The position numbers were made by a program, and so were the translations under genes. Positions 30,635 through 39,141 of a stretch of 64,000 nucleotides of DNA are shown here, piece after piece (positions within the stretch are counted from its first letter, which is position 1; every line of letters begins with the position of its first letter). The notes under the pieces were generated by a model. That model did no database searches, was not told where the DNA came from, and saw only the letters and a program-made list of their open reading frames with translations. The stretch is taken from assembly GCA_016708765.1 (NCBI GenBank), contig JADJFD010000003.1:434001-498000 (forward strand), read 5' to 3'. This stretch comes from Chitinophagaceae bacterium. Its GTDB lineage: Bacteria > Bacteroidota > Bacteroidia > Chitinophagales > Chitinophagaceae.

Positions 30635-30652
30635 ATTTCACTGGATTTTCCA

Positions 30653-31732
30653 TTTAAACACCAAAATGCGAATCCAAAATTGATGCTGAGGCATCTCTTT
30701 TTCTGGTTCGACTATTGTAGAAAATGGAAATTCCCTTTTACCAAATCTAAACTAGACAGCTTAGATGATTTAGAGCTACCTGAATTGATTATTTATTTAA
30801 TGGCTACCAAGATGCTGGAAACAGTTTCCACTTCTCCTATTTCACTCTATCAGCCAGTAGAAGAATCATTGATGAGCCCTAAGGGGCGAATTAACTTCAG
30901 CCGTTACCTTTCCTCAGGATTTATTAATGGCAACCATCATATTATAGACTGTGATCATGAACCTTTTATTTTTGATAATTCGCTTAATCGGGTAATAAAA
31001 TATGTGAGTAGGTTATTACTTGACAAAACCAAGTATGATGAAAGCCGGAATATTTTACAGGAACTTATTTTTATATTGGATGATGTAGAAGATAAGCCAT
31101 GCAGCTATAATGAACTGGAAAGAATTGTTTTAAATCCACTTTTTGCTGAATATTATGATATCAAGGATATATGTAAAATTGTATTGCAACAATTGCTTTA
31201 TGCCAACCAGCAATATGATTTGTCACAGTGGTCACTATTGTTTCCAATGGAATATATATTTGAAGATTTTATTGCTGGATTTCTGGATAGTAAATTCTCT
31301 AAAAACTGGAAAGTAGAATATCAAAAGTCCAATATGAATTTATCTTCTAATCCTGAAGCTTTTCAAATGCAGCATGACATTTTCCTTACTTCGAAAAAAG
31401 ATAGTAATAAGAAAATAATAATTGATACCAAATATAAACTTCGTGACAAGGATTTTAAAACTGATACAAAGAAAGGAATAGCACAATCAGATCTTTACCA
31501 GATGGTAAGTTATGCTTTACGAAGAGGGTGTAATAAAGTGCTTTTACTTTATCCTAATATTGCAGAAGAATTACATCAATCGGATGCTTTTATTATTGAA
31601 TCTGGGTTTGAGGGTAAAGATGCTATTTCAATTATAGCTGCAGAAGTGCCTTTTTGGGCAATCAATGATTTTGATAGCTTATCTATTAAATTAGAAAATA
31701 CATTACAAGAAATATTAAAAAATTATGAGTGA
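30653..31732 (+). pseudogene. mcrC: McrC-like restriction component, 5' end lost to IS21
   Basis: The frame opens exactly at the IS boundary and reads FKHQNANPKLMLRHLFFWFD, a region usually found ~100 residues into McrC. The PD-(D/E)XK nuclease core is intact: MQHDIFLT, then IIIDTKYK, then QSDLYQMVSYA. McrC is the nuclease partner of the GTPase McrB, which cuts DNA with modified cytosine. No mcrB is present, so the system is inactive. A TTG at 30680 could act as a start but would give a shortened protein. Confidence 0.75.
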
Positions 31733-31841
31733 TAAGAATACATCCGGTATTTATTTCTTTTGAAGGTGATATGTTTTTCGGATTTTATTAAAAAAACCAG
31801 CCTCCCTTTAGGCAGGTTTGAAGGGTGGTTAATTTAAATGT

Positions 31842-32168
31842 ATGAATGTAATAAGCAGAAGTGCCATTACCATCACACACAAAAAGCCATTTATAGACTG
31901 GAACAATGCGCTGTTTCCTGATTTACCCATGCATGAAAACATATTGGGCGAAAGTAAAACCTATTTAATAGATCAGTTAGTTGATAATGCAGGCGATGTA
32001 ATAAAAAAGCATTACCAACAGATATTTGAAACAGAGCTGGAAGGTATTTGTACAGATGAAAATGAATGGCCGGCCACCAGAAACCTAAAGCTCTTTAATG
32101 AATGGTTCAGTTACGAAATAAGCGATTGGGTAATGGATCTGAGTAAAAAAGATATGTTTAGCGAGTAG
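31842..32168 (+). CDS. Small acidic protein of unknown function
   Basis: 108 residues, no signal or membrane segment, acidic and Trp-rich: KPFIDWNNALFPD near the start and WFSYEISDWVMDLSKKD at the end. I do not recognise the family. It lies upstream of the ATPase-hsdM pair, separated by 132 bases that include their promoter, so it is probably an independent unit. Confidence 0.6.
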   Translation: MNVISRSAITITHKKPFIDWNNALFPDLPMHENILGESKTYLIDQLVDNAGDVIKKHYQQIFETELEGICTDENEWPATRNLKLFNEWFSYEISDWVMDLSKKDMFSE

Positions 32169-32288
32169 AAATAAGCCAAAGTATTTTAAATAGGGGCCTT
32201 TGAGTGTAGATTGGTATAACCATCACTTTGGCACAAAAAATATACATTATTGCTATCACTTTATTACAATTATATAAAATATTTACCC

Positions 32289-32296
32289 TAACTTTG
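32289..32296 (+). promoter_or_regulatory. -7 element before the AAA/DUF4143-hsdM unit
   Basis: TAACTTTG, a perfect TAnnTTTG match, ends 4 bases before the ATG at 32301. No good -33 TTTG lies 19-20 bases upstream. If functional, the message would be leaderless. Confidence 0.4.
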
Positions 32297-32300
32297 GTAC

Positions 32301-33659
32301 ATGTTTGTAAGAGAAATTCAACAGGAACTGGAAATATGGTCGCTGCAAAAAGACCGTAAGCCTCTGGTAATCAGGGGAGCAAGGCAGGTGGGTAAAACCA
32401 CCCTGGTAGAGCAGTTTGCCAGCAAATATGAACAATATATCTATTTGAATCTGGAACTGCCAGAAGACAGGCAGCCTTTTCTTGATTTCACCAATATAGA
32501 AACACTGATGCAGGCCTTGTTTTTTATAAAAAACAAAACACTGGCTTCCAAAAGCAATACCCTTCTTTTTATTGATGAAATTCAGGAAGTGCCGGCAGCC
32601 CTAAACATACTGCGTTATTTTTATGAACAGGAACCTACCATAACAGTAATAGCCGCCGGCAGTATGCTGGAAACATTGTTCAACAAGGATATACATTTTC
32701 CGGTAGGCCGGGTTGAGTTCAAAGTGGTGCGGCCTGTTTCTTTTCCCGAGTTTTTACAAGCCATGGGCGAAACTGCTGCTTTTGAGCAATTGCAAAATTT
32801 ACCCCTGCCGGCATTTGCGCATTCCAAACTATTGAAGCTTTTTCATACGTATGCATTAATCGGGGGCATGCCCGAAATCGTTAATCATTATGCTACAAAC
32901 AAAGATTTAACGGCACTGCCACCAATTTACGATTCGTTGATTGCTTCCTATATGGATGATGTAGAAAAGTATGCATCTAACAGTACACAGGTAATGCATA
33001 TTCGGCATGTAATACGTACTTCATTTGCACAGGCTGGTAAGCGGATAAAGTTTGCAGGCTTTGGTAATTCAGAGTACCGCTCAAGAGAAATGGGAGAAGC
33101 ATTACGAACGTTGGAAAAAGCATTGCTAATACATTTAATGTATCCCAACACAGCGGCTATATTGCCATTATTACCAGATATAAAAAAATCCCCCCGCCTG
33201 CAGTTGCTGGATACCGGTATGCTTAATTATTTTATTGGCATACAAAAGGAAATACTGGGAACAGATGATTTAAACAAAGTATACCAGGGAACGATGATAG
33301 AACACCTCGTAGGACAGGAATTATTATCAGTACAATACAATGCCTTAAGCCAATTGCATTTTTGGGCAAGGGATAAAAAAGAATCATCTGCAGAAGTGGA
33401 TTATATCTTTCCGAATGATGGTAAATTAATTCCTGTGGAAGTAAAGTCGGGAGCAACAGGAACATTAAAATCGCTGCATTTGTTTATGGATATGGCGCCA
33501 CATACTTTAGCAGTACGTTTTTATGCTGGAGAATTAAAAATAACCGATGCTGAAACAACAACCGGTAAAAAATATCATTTGCTAAATCTTCCTTATTATC
33601 TTACTACACAATTAACGGCTTACTTAAGCTGGTTTCAACAACAATTAAAAAATGAGTAA
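32301..33659 (+). CDS. AAA ATPase with DUF4143 domain
   Basis: 452 residues. Walker A GARQVGKTT at 26-34 and Walker B LLFIDEIQE at 88-96 (AAA_14 type), a sensor-like AAGSMLE, and a C-terminal DUF4143 domain (PRLQLLDTGMLNYF, then AEVDYIFPNDGKLIPVEVKSG, which has the D-E-K pattern of a nuclease-like fold). Such proteins are common in mobile regions and next to toxin or restriction genes; function unproven. Its last 8 bases overlap the first 8 of hsdM, so the two are translationally coupled. Confidence 0.85.
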   Translation: MFVREIQQELEIWSLQKDRKPLVIRGARQVGKTTLVEQFASKYEQYIYLNLELPEDRQPFLDFTNIETLMQALFFIKNKTLASKSNTLLFIDEIQEVPAALNILRYFYEQEPTITVIAAGSMLETLFNKDIHFPVGRVEFKVVRPVSFPEFLQAMGETAAFEQLQNLPLPAFAHSKLLKLFHTYALIGGMPEIVNHYATNKDLTALPPIYDSLIASYMDDVEKYASNSTQVMHIRHVIRTSFAQAGKRIKFAGFGNSEYRSREMGEALRTLEKALLIHLMYPNTAAILPLLPDIKKSPRLQLLDTGMLNYFIGIQKEILGTDDLNKVYQGTMIEHLVGQELLSVQYNALSQLHFWARDKKESSAEVDYIFPNDGKLIPVEVKSGATGTLKSLHLFMDMAPHTLAVRFYAGELKITDAETTTGKKYHLLNLPYYLTTQLTAYLSWFQQQLKNE

Positions 33660-35145
33660 TAACAATTCAGCAAATGCTTCCAGCATCGTTTCCAAAGTAT
33701 GGGCTTTCTGTAATACATTAAGAGATGATGGCGTAGGTTATGGCGATTATTTAGAACAGCTTACCTATTTGCTTTTCTTAAAAATGGCAGATGAATACAG
33801 CAGGCCACCGCATAACCGAAAAATGCCCATACCCAAAGCATTTAACTGGGAAAGCCTAACCGGCAAAAGTGGTGATGAACTGGAAGTGCATTACAGTAAA
33901 CTATTAAGAGAGTTGGGTAGCGAGAAAGGAATTCTCGGCCAGATATTTACAAAGAGCCAGAATAAAATACAGGACCCCGCTAAATTGTATAAACTGATTG
34001 CCCTTATCAATGCAGAGCAATGGGTGCTGATGGGTGTAAAAGACAAAGGCGATATTTATGAAGGCCTGCTGGAAAAAAATGCAGAAGATACCAAGAGCGG
34101 TGCCGGCCAGTATTTTACTCCAAGGCCATTGATAAAAGCAATGGTAGAATGTCTTCAACCAGAACCCATGAAAACCATTGCCGACCCGGCCTGTGGCACC
34201 GGTGGTTTCTTTTTGGCGGCTTATGATTGGTTGACAGAAAATGCAGATTTAGACAAAGCACAAAAACAGTTTCTCAAATACAAAACATTTGCGGGTAACG
34301 AGATTGTTGCTGGTACAAGAAGGCTTGCACTCATGAATTTGTTCCTGCATAATATCGGCGACATTGATGCAGATACTATGATATCGCCTAATGATTCATT
34401 GATTGCCGCTTCAGAAACCCGTTACGATTATGTGCTGGCCAATCCACCCTTTGGTAAAAAAAGCAGCATGACATTTACCAACGAAGAAGGCGAACAGGAA
34501 AAAGAAGACCTTACTTATAACCGCCAGGATTTTTGGGTTACCACCAGCAATAAGCAACTCAACTTTGTGCAGCATATAAAGAGTATGCTCAAAACCACCG
34601 GCGAAGCAGCAGTGGTGTTACCCGATAATGTTTTGTTTGAAGGTGGAGCCGGTGAAACAGTAAGAAAGAAATTGTTGGAGACTACTGAACTCCACACCAT
34701 TCTACGTTTACCAACCGGTATTTTTTATGCCAATGGTGTAAAAGCAAATGTGTTGTTCTTTGATGGCAAACCGTCCAGCAAAGATCCATGGACAAAAGAT
34801 GTGTGGGTGTATGATTATCGTACCAATATTCATCACACACTAAAAAAGAATCCGCTAAAGCTGGAAGACCTACGGGAATTCATCACTTTATACAATCCGG
34901 AGAATCGTCACAAAAGAAAAGAAACCTTTGGCGAAAAAAATCCTGAAGGCCGCTGGCGCAAATTCAAATACGATGAAATTATAGCAAGAGATAAAACATC
35001 GTTAGACATTACTTGGTTAAAAGATAAATCGCTGGCTGATTTGGATAACCTTCCCGATCCTGATGAACTGGCATTGGATATTGTAGAGAACCTGGAAGCA
35101 GGGTTGAATAACTTCAGAGCCATTATTGCGGAATTAAAGAAATAA
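33652..35145 (+). CDS. hsdM: Type I restriction-modification methyltransferase subunit
   Basis: 497 residues, full length for the short HsdM class. N-terminal HsdM_N helices (FCNTLRDDGVGYGDYLEQL), AdoMet motif I ADPACGTGGFF at residues 177-187, and catalytic NPPF at 264-267, giving N6-adenine methylation. HsdM needs a specificity subunit (HsdS) for DNA recognition; none is in the window, nor is HsdR. The downstream gene is instead a receiver-domain protein 15 bases away. Either the locus is decayed or HsdM acts with a remote HsdS. Confidence 0.9.
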   Translation: MSNNNSANASSIVSKVWAFCNTLRDDGVGYGDYLEQLTYLLFLKMADEYSRPPHNRKMPIPKAFNWESLTGKSGDELEVHYSKLLRELGSEKGILGQIFTKSQNKIQDPAKLYKLIALINAEQWVLMGVKDKGDIYEGLLEKNAEDTKSGAGQYFTPRPLIKAMVECLQPEPMKTIADPACGTGGFFLAAYDWLTENADLDKAQKQFLKYKTFAGNEIVAGTRRLALMNLFLHNIGDIDADTMISPNDSLIAASETRYDYVLANPPFGKKSSMTFTNEEGEQEKEDLTYNRQDFWVTTSNKQLNFVQHIKSMLKTTGEAAVVLPDNVLFEGGAGETVRKKLLETTELHTILRLPTGIFYANGVKANVLFFDGKPSSKDPWTKDVWVYDYRTNIHHTLKKNPLKLEDLREFITLYNPENRHKRKETFGEKNPEGRWRKFKYDEIIARDKTSLDITWLKDKSLADLDNLPDPDELALDIVENLEAGLNNFRAIIAELKK

Positions 35146-35160
35146 CTCAACCAAGCATCA

Positions 35161-35571
35161 ATGAAACAATATAAAATAATACACCTTGATGACCACAAGT
35201 TAGTGACTGATTCCATCCGGCATTGGATAGTATCAAACTTTTCAAACGTTTATTATTTGAGTTTCAATAATACTAACCAGGCATTCAGATACCTGGTAAA
35301 TTCAATAGAGAAAGAAGAACCTATTGATCTGTTTATTACAGACTATTCCCATGCCGGATTAAACGGATACAAATTTTCAAAAGCTATCAGGCAGCTCGAG
35401 GCTTTATTAAATCGGGAGCCGGTAAAAATTCTTTTACTCACCATGCATGGTGATACATTACCTGCAATAAAACGGGGATTAAAGGAGAAGGTATTCAATT
35501 GGTACTTGTCATTAAATTCAAACTCTACAGAATTAATAGATAAAGTTAAGACCGGATTGGGAACACAATGA
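35161..35571 (+). CDS. Stand-alone receiver-domain protein with altered active site
   Basis: 136 residues consisting of one receiver domain only. Asp10/Asp11 (HLDDHK), the phospho-acceptor Asp61 in FITDYSHAGLNGY and Thr94 (LLLTMH) are present, but the usual Lys after strand 5 is missing: the segment is WYLSLNSNS where KSSS-type residues are expected. The N-terminus (IIHLDDHKLV) resembles NarL/FixJ receivers, and the output helix-turn-helix is absent. It follows hsdM by 15 bases and may be co-transcribed, but the link to modification is only positional. Confidence 0.7.
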   Translation: MKQYKIIHLDDHKLVTDSIRHWIVSNFSNVYYLSFNNTNQAFRYLVNSIEKEEPIDLFITDYSHAGLNGYKFSKAIRQLEALLNREPVKILLLTMHGDTLPAIKRGLKEKVFNWYLSLNSNSTELIDKVKTGLGTQ

Positions 35572-35944
35572 CCTGTTCGGATACCCCGAATTAATTAGGA
35601 TAAATCTATATTAATATGGATTGATTTTGATTGAAAGGAAAATGGTCAAAGAGCATCCTCTGCTATTAATAAATATTAGAACATTATCGAAAGCTAACGG
35701 GCTACTATTGAAATTTGCGGCATTTCTCGAAGAATCTCATGAAACTGCTGCTTTGTAAATTTGATTTTAAACACAGAGCTGCGTTGTTTTTTATTAATTC
35801 CCGGGATTTCTCGAAAATTCTAGTTTTATGTTTAGACATTAATAGCGGTTTAATTAAAATAAACCCTGTCACTATATATTATTATTCACATCACAAATAA
35901 ATTTGTGATTTCACGATAATAAAAGAAGAAGTATAGCGATCCGC
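35572..35944. other. Gene-free stretch inside the island
   Basis: 373 AT-rich bases between the receiver gene and the small minus-strand genes. A 61-codon frame at 35715-35900 lacks any family character. A near-repeat GCATTTCTCGAAGAATCTC / GGATTTCTCGAAAATTCT (35720s and 35800s) is all I notice. Confidence 0.4.
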
Positions 35945-36136
35945 TTAGATAAGTACATTATTGGAGTCTTGTTTATCGCTTTTTATATCATAATACTTAT
36001 AAGCAAGGAAAACTGCAGTGCCTGTAACTAAGATCAGGCTAACAATCAACCAACCTACAGTATTAGAAGGTTTTGGTTCATTTGCTGCAAGTGTATTTAT
36101 CCTTTCGGTTAATGGCGAATTATCAAAATAGTACAT
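35945..36136 (-). CDS. Small single-pass membrane protein
   Basis: 63 residues with one clear transmembrane helix (VGWLIVSLILVTGTAVFLAYKY, about residues 27-48) and a charged C-terminus. The start overlaps the end of the upstream gene by 14 bases, which supports co-translation. Function unknown. Confidence 0.5.
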   Translation of the reverse strand: MYYFDNSPLTERINTLAANEPKPSNTVGWLIVSLILVTGTAVFLAYKYYDIKSDKQDSNNVLI

Positions 36137-36533
36137 GTTTAATTATTTTATATTTTTTATCAGATAGGTGTTGAATTTTAAATTGATGATAATAGAAGAC
36201 ATATAATCCCTCCTTTGTTATTTCAAATTGAAAAGGTCTGAATAAATTGATGCCATATCGATTAATTTGTTCTAATGTAACAGACTCGCCTTCTTTTTCC
36301 AGCAATTGTTTTATGCGATGGTGATAAAACTTCTGCCACTTAACCATAAATTTAAAGGGCTCATTAATGGGTTTATTTTTCTGAGAATTAAAATCGTCTT
36401 TACAATTAATGATACTGCCATCTGGAAGCACAATGCGAGGGCAGTACTTACGGATAGCATGCTCACGGTCGGCAATAGGTTTATAGCATTGAAGACATTT
36501 GCGTCCCTTTTTGTATGTTTTTTCTGGGAGCAT
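36123..36533 (-). CDS. Hypothetical protein with a zinc-ribbon-like N-terminus
   Basis: 136 residues. CLQCYKPI, then KYCP and INCK give a four-cysteine pattern (CxxC...C...C) resembling a small zinc finger. The rest is basic and helical with a Tyr-rich C-terminus. Family not recognised. Ends overlapping the membrane-protein gene and starts 3 bases after the helix-turn-helix gene's stop. Confidence 0.55.
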   Translation of the reverse strand: MLPEKTYKKGRKCLQCYKPIADREHAIRKYCPRIVLPDGSIINCKDDFNSQKNKPINEPFKFMVKWQKFYHHRIKQLLEKEGESVTLEQINRYGINLFRPFQFEITKEGLYVFYYHQFKIQHLSDKKYKIIKHVLF

Positions 36534-36535
36534 AA

Positions 36536-36793
36536 TTAATTAATGATTGACCTTTCAAGAAGTTTTTCAAATGACTCTCTCAGAATAAATTTTCTTCTGC
36601 CAATCTGCGTCATTACCAGATCGCCGGTTTGTTCCAGGCTGCACATCTGTGTATTCTTGTAGTCCAGGAAGGCCATTACATCCGCACGGCTTATCCATTT
36701 TTGCGTAACAGTGCTTGGGAGAGTAGCAGGTAACTGTTTTCGTAATGCTGAAATCTCTTCTCTCAGCGAGACTAGTAATTGATTAGTGTCCAT
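36536..36793 (-). CDS. Helix-turn-helix DNA-binding protein, excisionase-like
   Basis: 85 residues. A short coiled-coil N-terminus (LLVSLREEISALRKQL) is followed by WISRADVMAFLDYKNTQMCS, then GDLVMTQIGRRKFILRESFEKLLE, the layout of the HTH_17/MerR-like DNA-binding domain common next to Bacteroidota integrases. May serve as excision factor or regulator for the island; this is inference from size and position. Confidence 0.7.
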   Translation of the reverse strand: MDTNQLLVSLREEISALRKQLPATLPSTVTQKWISRADVMAFLDYKNTQMCSLEQTGDLVMTQIGRRKFILRESFEKLLERSIIN

Positions 36794-36863
36794 TTTGTGT
36801 TATTTGAGCACAATATGGCACGGTTTGAAATATGTTTGTGAACCCGAATTAGGTGAAAAGGCT

Positions 36864-37697
36864 TTAGCGTTTAAAAATCAGCTTTCTAAAGGATTGCCCC
36901 TGAAAGGTGTTTTCACTTTTGCCTAAATATTTATTGCCGATACTACCCAGTGTTGGAATTTTCTTATGTTGCAGAATATAGAATAATAGCGGAGAAATTC
37001 TTTGCAAGAACAAATTGCTGTTTAGTACCCGTTCACTCATAGGGAAAGACTCCCTAAGCCAATCAATAAAAAACTCCTTTTTGATCTGCCCTTTCATCAG
37101 ACTTATTATGAAAGAGGCATCAATGATATTTTCTTTCTCCATACTAATTAATTCCTGTGCCATTAGATGGGCAATTTGTTTTTTTTGCCCAGGCTTTTGC
37201 GGAGATTTTGCATTATATGTTTTACGATCTATCGCTTTTTCAATTGCTGAGGTTAACGTAACAGGGCGTGGCCCTTTTCTTGTTTGTTCATATATCTCTG
37301 ACCAGCTAATGACATCGATAGAGATTTGAATTGATAAATGAACCATTAGGTGTCGCATAAATTCGAGTCGATAAACAGGTATTCCAAAGCTTCTTATCTT
37401 ATGGAATTTTTGCTCAAGGTCATTAATATCAATCATCCATCTTAGGTTTTGCCGCTTTATCCCAAATTCGCTGAACTTTTCATATAATTCTTCATCAGGG
37501 AAAAATACTGTACCTAAATAAACACCTGTTATGTAGTTTATAGTTTGCTCACTGTTCAGCACGAAAACAGGTTGCACAAGAAAATCTTTCTTAGTTTTTG
37601 ATGCATGATCTTTTAGCGTTTTAATGTAATCATTAAAAGCATCTTCTTGTATCCTTTCCTCTTCTATAAATTTAGGTGGTATTTCCAGATTATTCAT
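36864..37697 (-). CDS. Hypothetical island protein
   Basis: 277 residues, soluble, helical and basic. I do not recognise it. A segment KGPRPVTLTSAIEKAIDRKT in the middle and KKQIAHLMAQELISMEK after it may contact nucleic acid. It lies between the integrase and the helix-turn-helix gene in the same orientation, 25 bases after the integrase stop. Confidence 0.55.
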   Translation of the reverse strand: MNNLEIPPKFIEEERIQEDAFNDYIKTLKDHASKTKKDFLVQPVFVLNSEQTINYITGVYLGTVFFPDEELYEKFSEFGIKRQNLRWMIDINDLEQKFHKIRSFGIPVYRLEFMRHLMVHLSIQISIDVISWSEIYEQTRKGPRPVTLTSAIEKAIDRKTYNAKSPQKPGQKKQIAHLMAQELISMEKENIIDASFIISLMKGQIKKEFFIDWLRESFPMSERVLNSNLFLQRISPLLFYILQHKKIPTLGSIGNKYLGKSENTFQGQSFRKLIFKR

Positions 37698-37722
37698 TTG
37701 ATGGCAATTTTCAGATATACAA

Positions 37723-38966
37723 TTACTTTATTAAATAATAATTAAGTAGCCGTTGCAATTTCTCTTTTGCTTTTAACAACCCACCATCAGTTACACTATA
37801 ATACACTTCGTCAACATCTCCGTTTCTGCTTTGACCCATTAATCTTTTAACTACTCCCATATCATAAATGCCAGCTTCTGCAAGTAGCTGACGGTAGGAA
37901 TGTCGGGCAATATGGGTTGATAGTCGCATGCTTATTCCACAAAGTTCTGCTAACTTTTTCAACTGCACATTTACTTCTTTATTTGAGCGATAAGGAAGAA
38001 CAGTATTCAGCACTTCTATTTCCTGCCTTCCTTCATATTTTTTTAAAATTTCTATTGCCTGATCGGGTAAAAAGCATTCTGTAATAACATCTGTTTTTCC
38101 TCTTCTTACAGTAAGTTTAAAACTTCCATCTTTTCTTGATTCAATATTATCCGCTGTAAGCGACATTGCATCATGATAAGCTAGCCCGGTATATACCGAA
38201 AATAAAAAGATATCCCTGTATATCGGCAAGTATTGCCAGTTTGTCGTATCAAGGAAGTATATCTTTTCAATTTGTTCAATCGACAATCGTTCTCTTCTTG
38301 GGGATTTGGTTTTAATTTTTACCAGTTTGAAAGGATTTCGTTTTAATAGGTCCTTATCTGCTGCATCAGTAAATATGGTTCTGAATTTTTGATAACGCCT
38401 GCTGCAGAAACTTCTGTCATTCCCACACGGTTTAAAACAGTATTTGAATTGACCAGGTAATTTTTAAAATCAGCAGCAATTTCGAAATTTAAATTTTCGA
38501 GCAAAAGGTCTTGCTTTTGGCAGGACTTAAGAAAATTTCTAAAATGATTGATTGATCGCCTGTAGTTCTTTATCGTTCCTTGGGTACGATCAACATTATT
38601 GAGCACAGCGTTATTGAAATAATCGTCCACAAATTTCATTGCTGTCATTTTATCGGTAGCATTAATCCCCATTACATAATTCTTTATTGCTAAGGCAGTA
38701 TATGTAGAGATGTCATTTGAATGAAGTATAATAAAATCACCAAACTTCTGATCGAGCCTATTCAAATAATGATTGATTGGCGAGTTCCTTTCCATAATCC
38801 GCATGGTCATAGGATCCCATTTGGAAACTTCTTTCTCTGATATTTCTGCATTCAAACGGCACTCTGACTTTGAACCTTTAAAGCATACTCTTAAGTAAAT
38901 GGGAATTTTTCCTGTTCGTTTGCTTTTCTTTGAAGAATTGGTGAAGTAAATAGCTGTCGCTTTCAT
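37723..38966 (-). CDS. Tyrosine recombinase (island integrase), one-base frameshift
   Basis: Starting at the ATG at 38966 (KATAIYFTNSS...) gives an arm-binding N-terminus (IPIYLRVCFKG), a SAM-like core-binding domain, and a catalytic domain that continues in another frame after the T5 run 38386-38390 (one base short). The catalytic domain shows FSVYTGLAYHDAM (the first Arg replaced, as in CTnDOT-like integrases), HIARHSYRQ (box II His/Arg) and the nucleophile Tyr in DEVYYSV; the usual LGH is MGQ. It sits next to tRNA-Glu, its probable target. Confidence 0.8.
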
Positions 38967-39056
38967 CGTTTTTAATTGTTTTGGTGAAGTTGATTGTTTC
39001 GGTGAATCATTAGTGAACCGAAATCGGGTGAAAAGCGTAATCAACCGAGAGATACC

Positions 39057-39097
39057 GAAAACAAGAATCCCCGCAAACAGTGAATTTGCGGGGATTC
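39057..39097 (-). terminator. Terminator now serving tRNA-Glu
   Basis: A perfect 13-bp stem (39065-39077 with 39085-39097; GAATCCCCGCAAA paired with TTTGCGGGGATTC), followed on the minus strand by TTGTTTT. It lies just inside the island, 24 bases downstream of the tRNA, and is the first terminator the tRNA transcript meets. Confidence 0.75.
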
Positions 39098-39116
39098 GAG
39101 ATGTAACGAAACTATT

Positions 39117-39141
39117 TTTGTAGCCCGTACGAGATTCGAAC
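39117..39141. repeat. Right attachment site (attR) within tRNA-Glu
   Basis: 25 bases identical to 26672-26696; from 39121 on they are the 3' end of the intact tRNA-Glu gene. Confidence 0.85.

Larger units (their letters stand above)
27988..30652 (-). mobile_element. IS21-family insertion sequence
   Basis: Contains istA then istB on the minus strand. Outer ends begin TG and end CA: TGTAAATACCAG at 27988 against the complement of 30643-30652 (TGGAAAATCC). A perfect 22-bp inverted repeat (28017-28038 and 30554-30575) lies inside. The GGGGGTCA motif recurs at 30555, 30579, 30603 (TGGGGTCA) and 30627, exactly 24 bases apart, with counterparts at 28030 and 28006 on the left; multiple terminal repeats are a hallmark of IS21. 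No matching target duplication is visible. The mcrC frame starts directly after 30652. Confidence 0.7.
26672..39141. mobile_element. 12.4-kb genomic island integrated in tRNA-Glu
   Basis: Bounded by 25-bp direct repeats of the tRNA-Glu 3' end (26672-26696 and 39117-39141), with a tyrosine recombinase gene next to the intact tRNA, as expected for tRNA-targeted integrative elements. Contents: IS3 relic, IS21-type element, truncated mcrC, a small unknown protein, AAA/DUF4143 ATPase, hsdM, a lone receiver protein, small hypothetical genes, a helix-turn-helix protein and the integrase. No conjugation or replication genes are seen, so it is not self-transmissible as read. Confidence 0.85.

Noticed and set aside
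27981..30659. Target-site duplication flanking the IS21 element
   Set aside because: The 7 bases on each side (CACTGAT and TTTAAAC) do not match, so either the element has rearranged or the left end is not exact.
31727..31770. Tiny gene overlapping the mcrC stop (ATGAGTGA overlap)
   Set aside because: Only 12 codons before a stop. The overlap looks like the start of a lost downstream gene, but nothing can be assigned.
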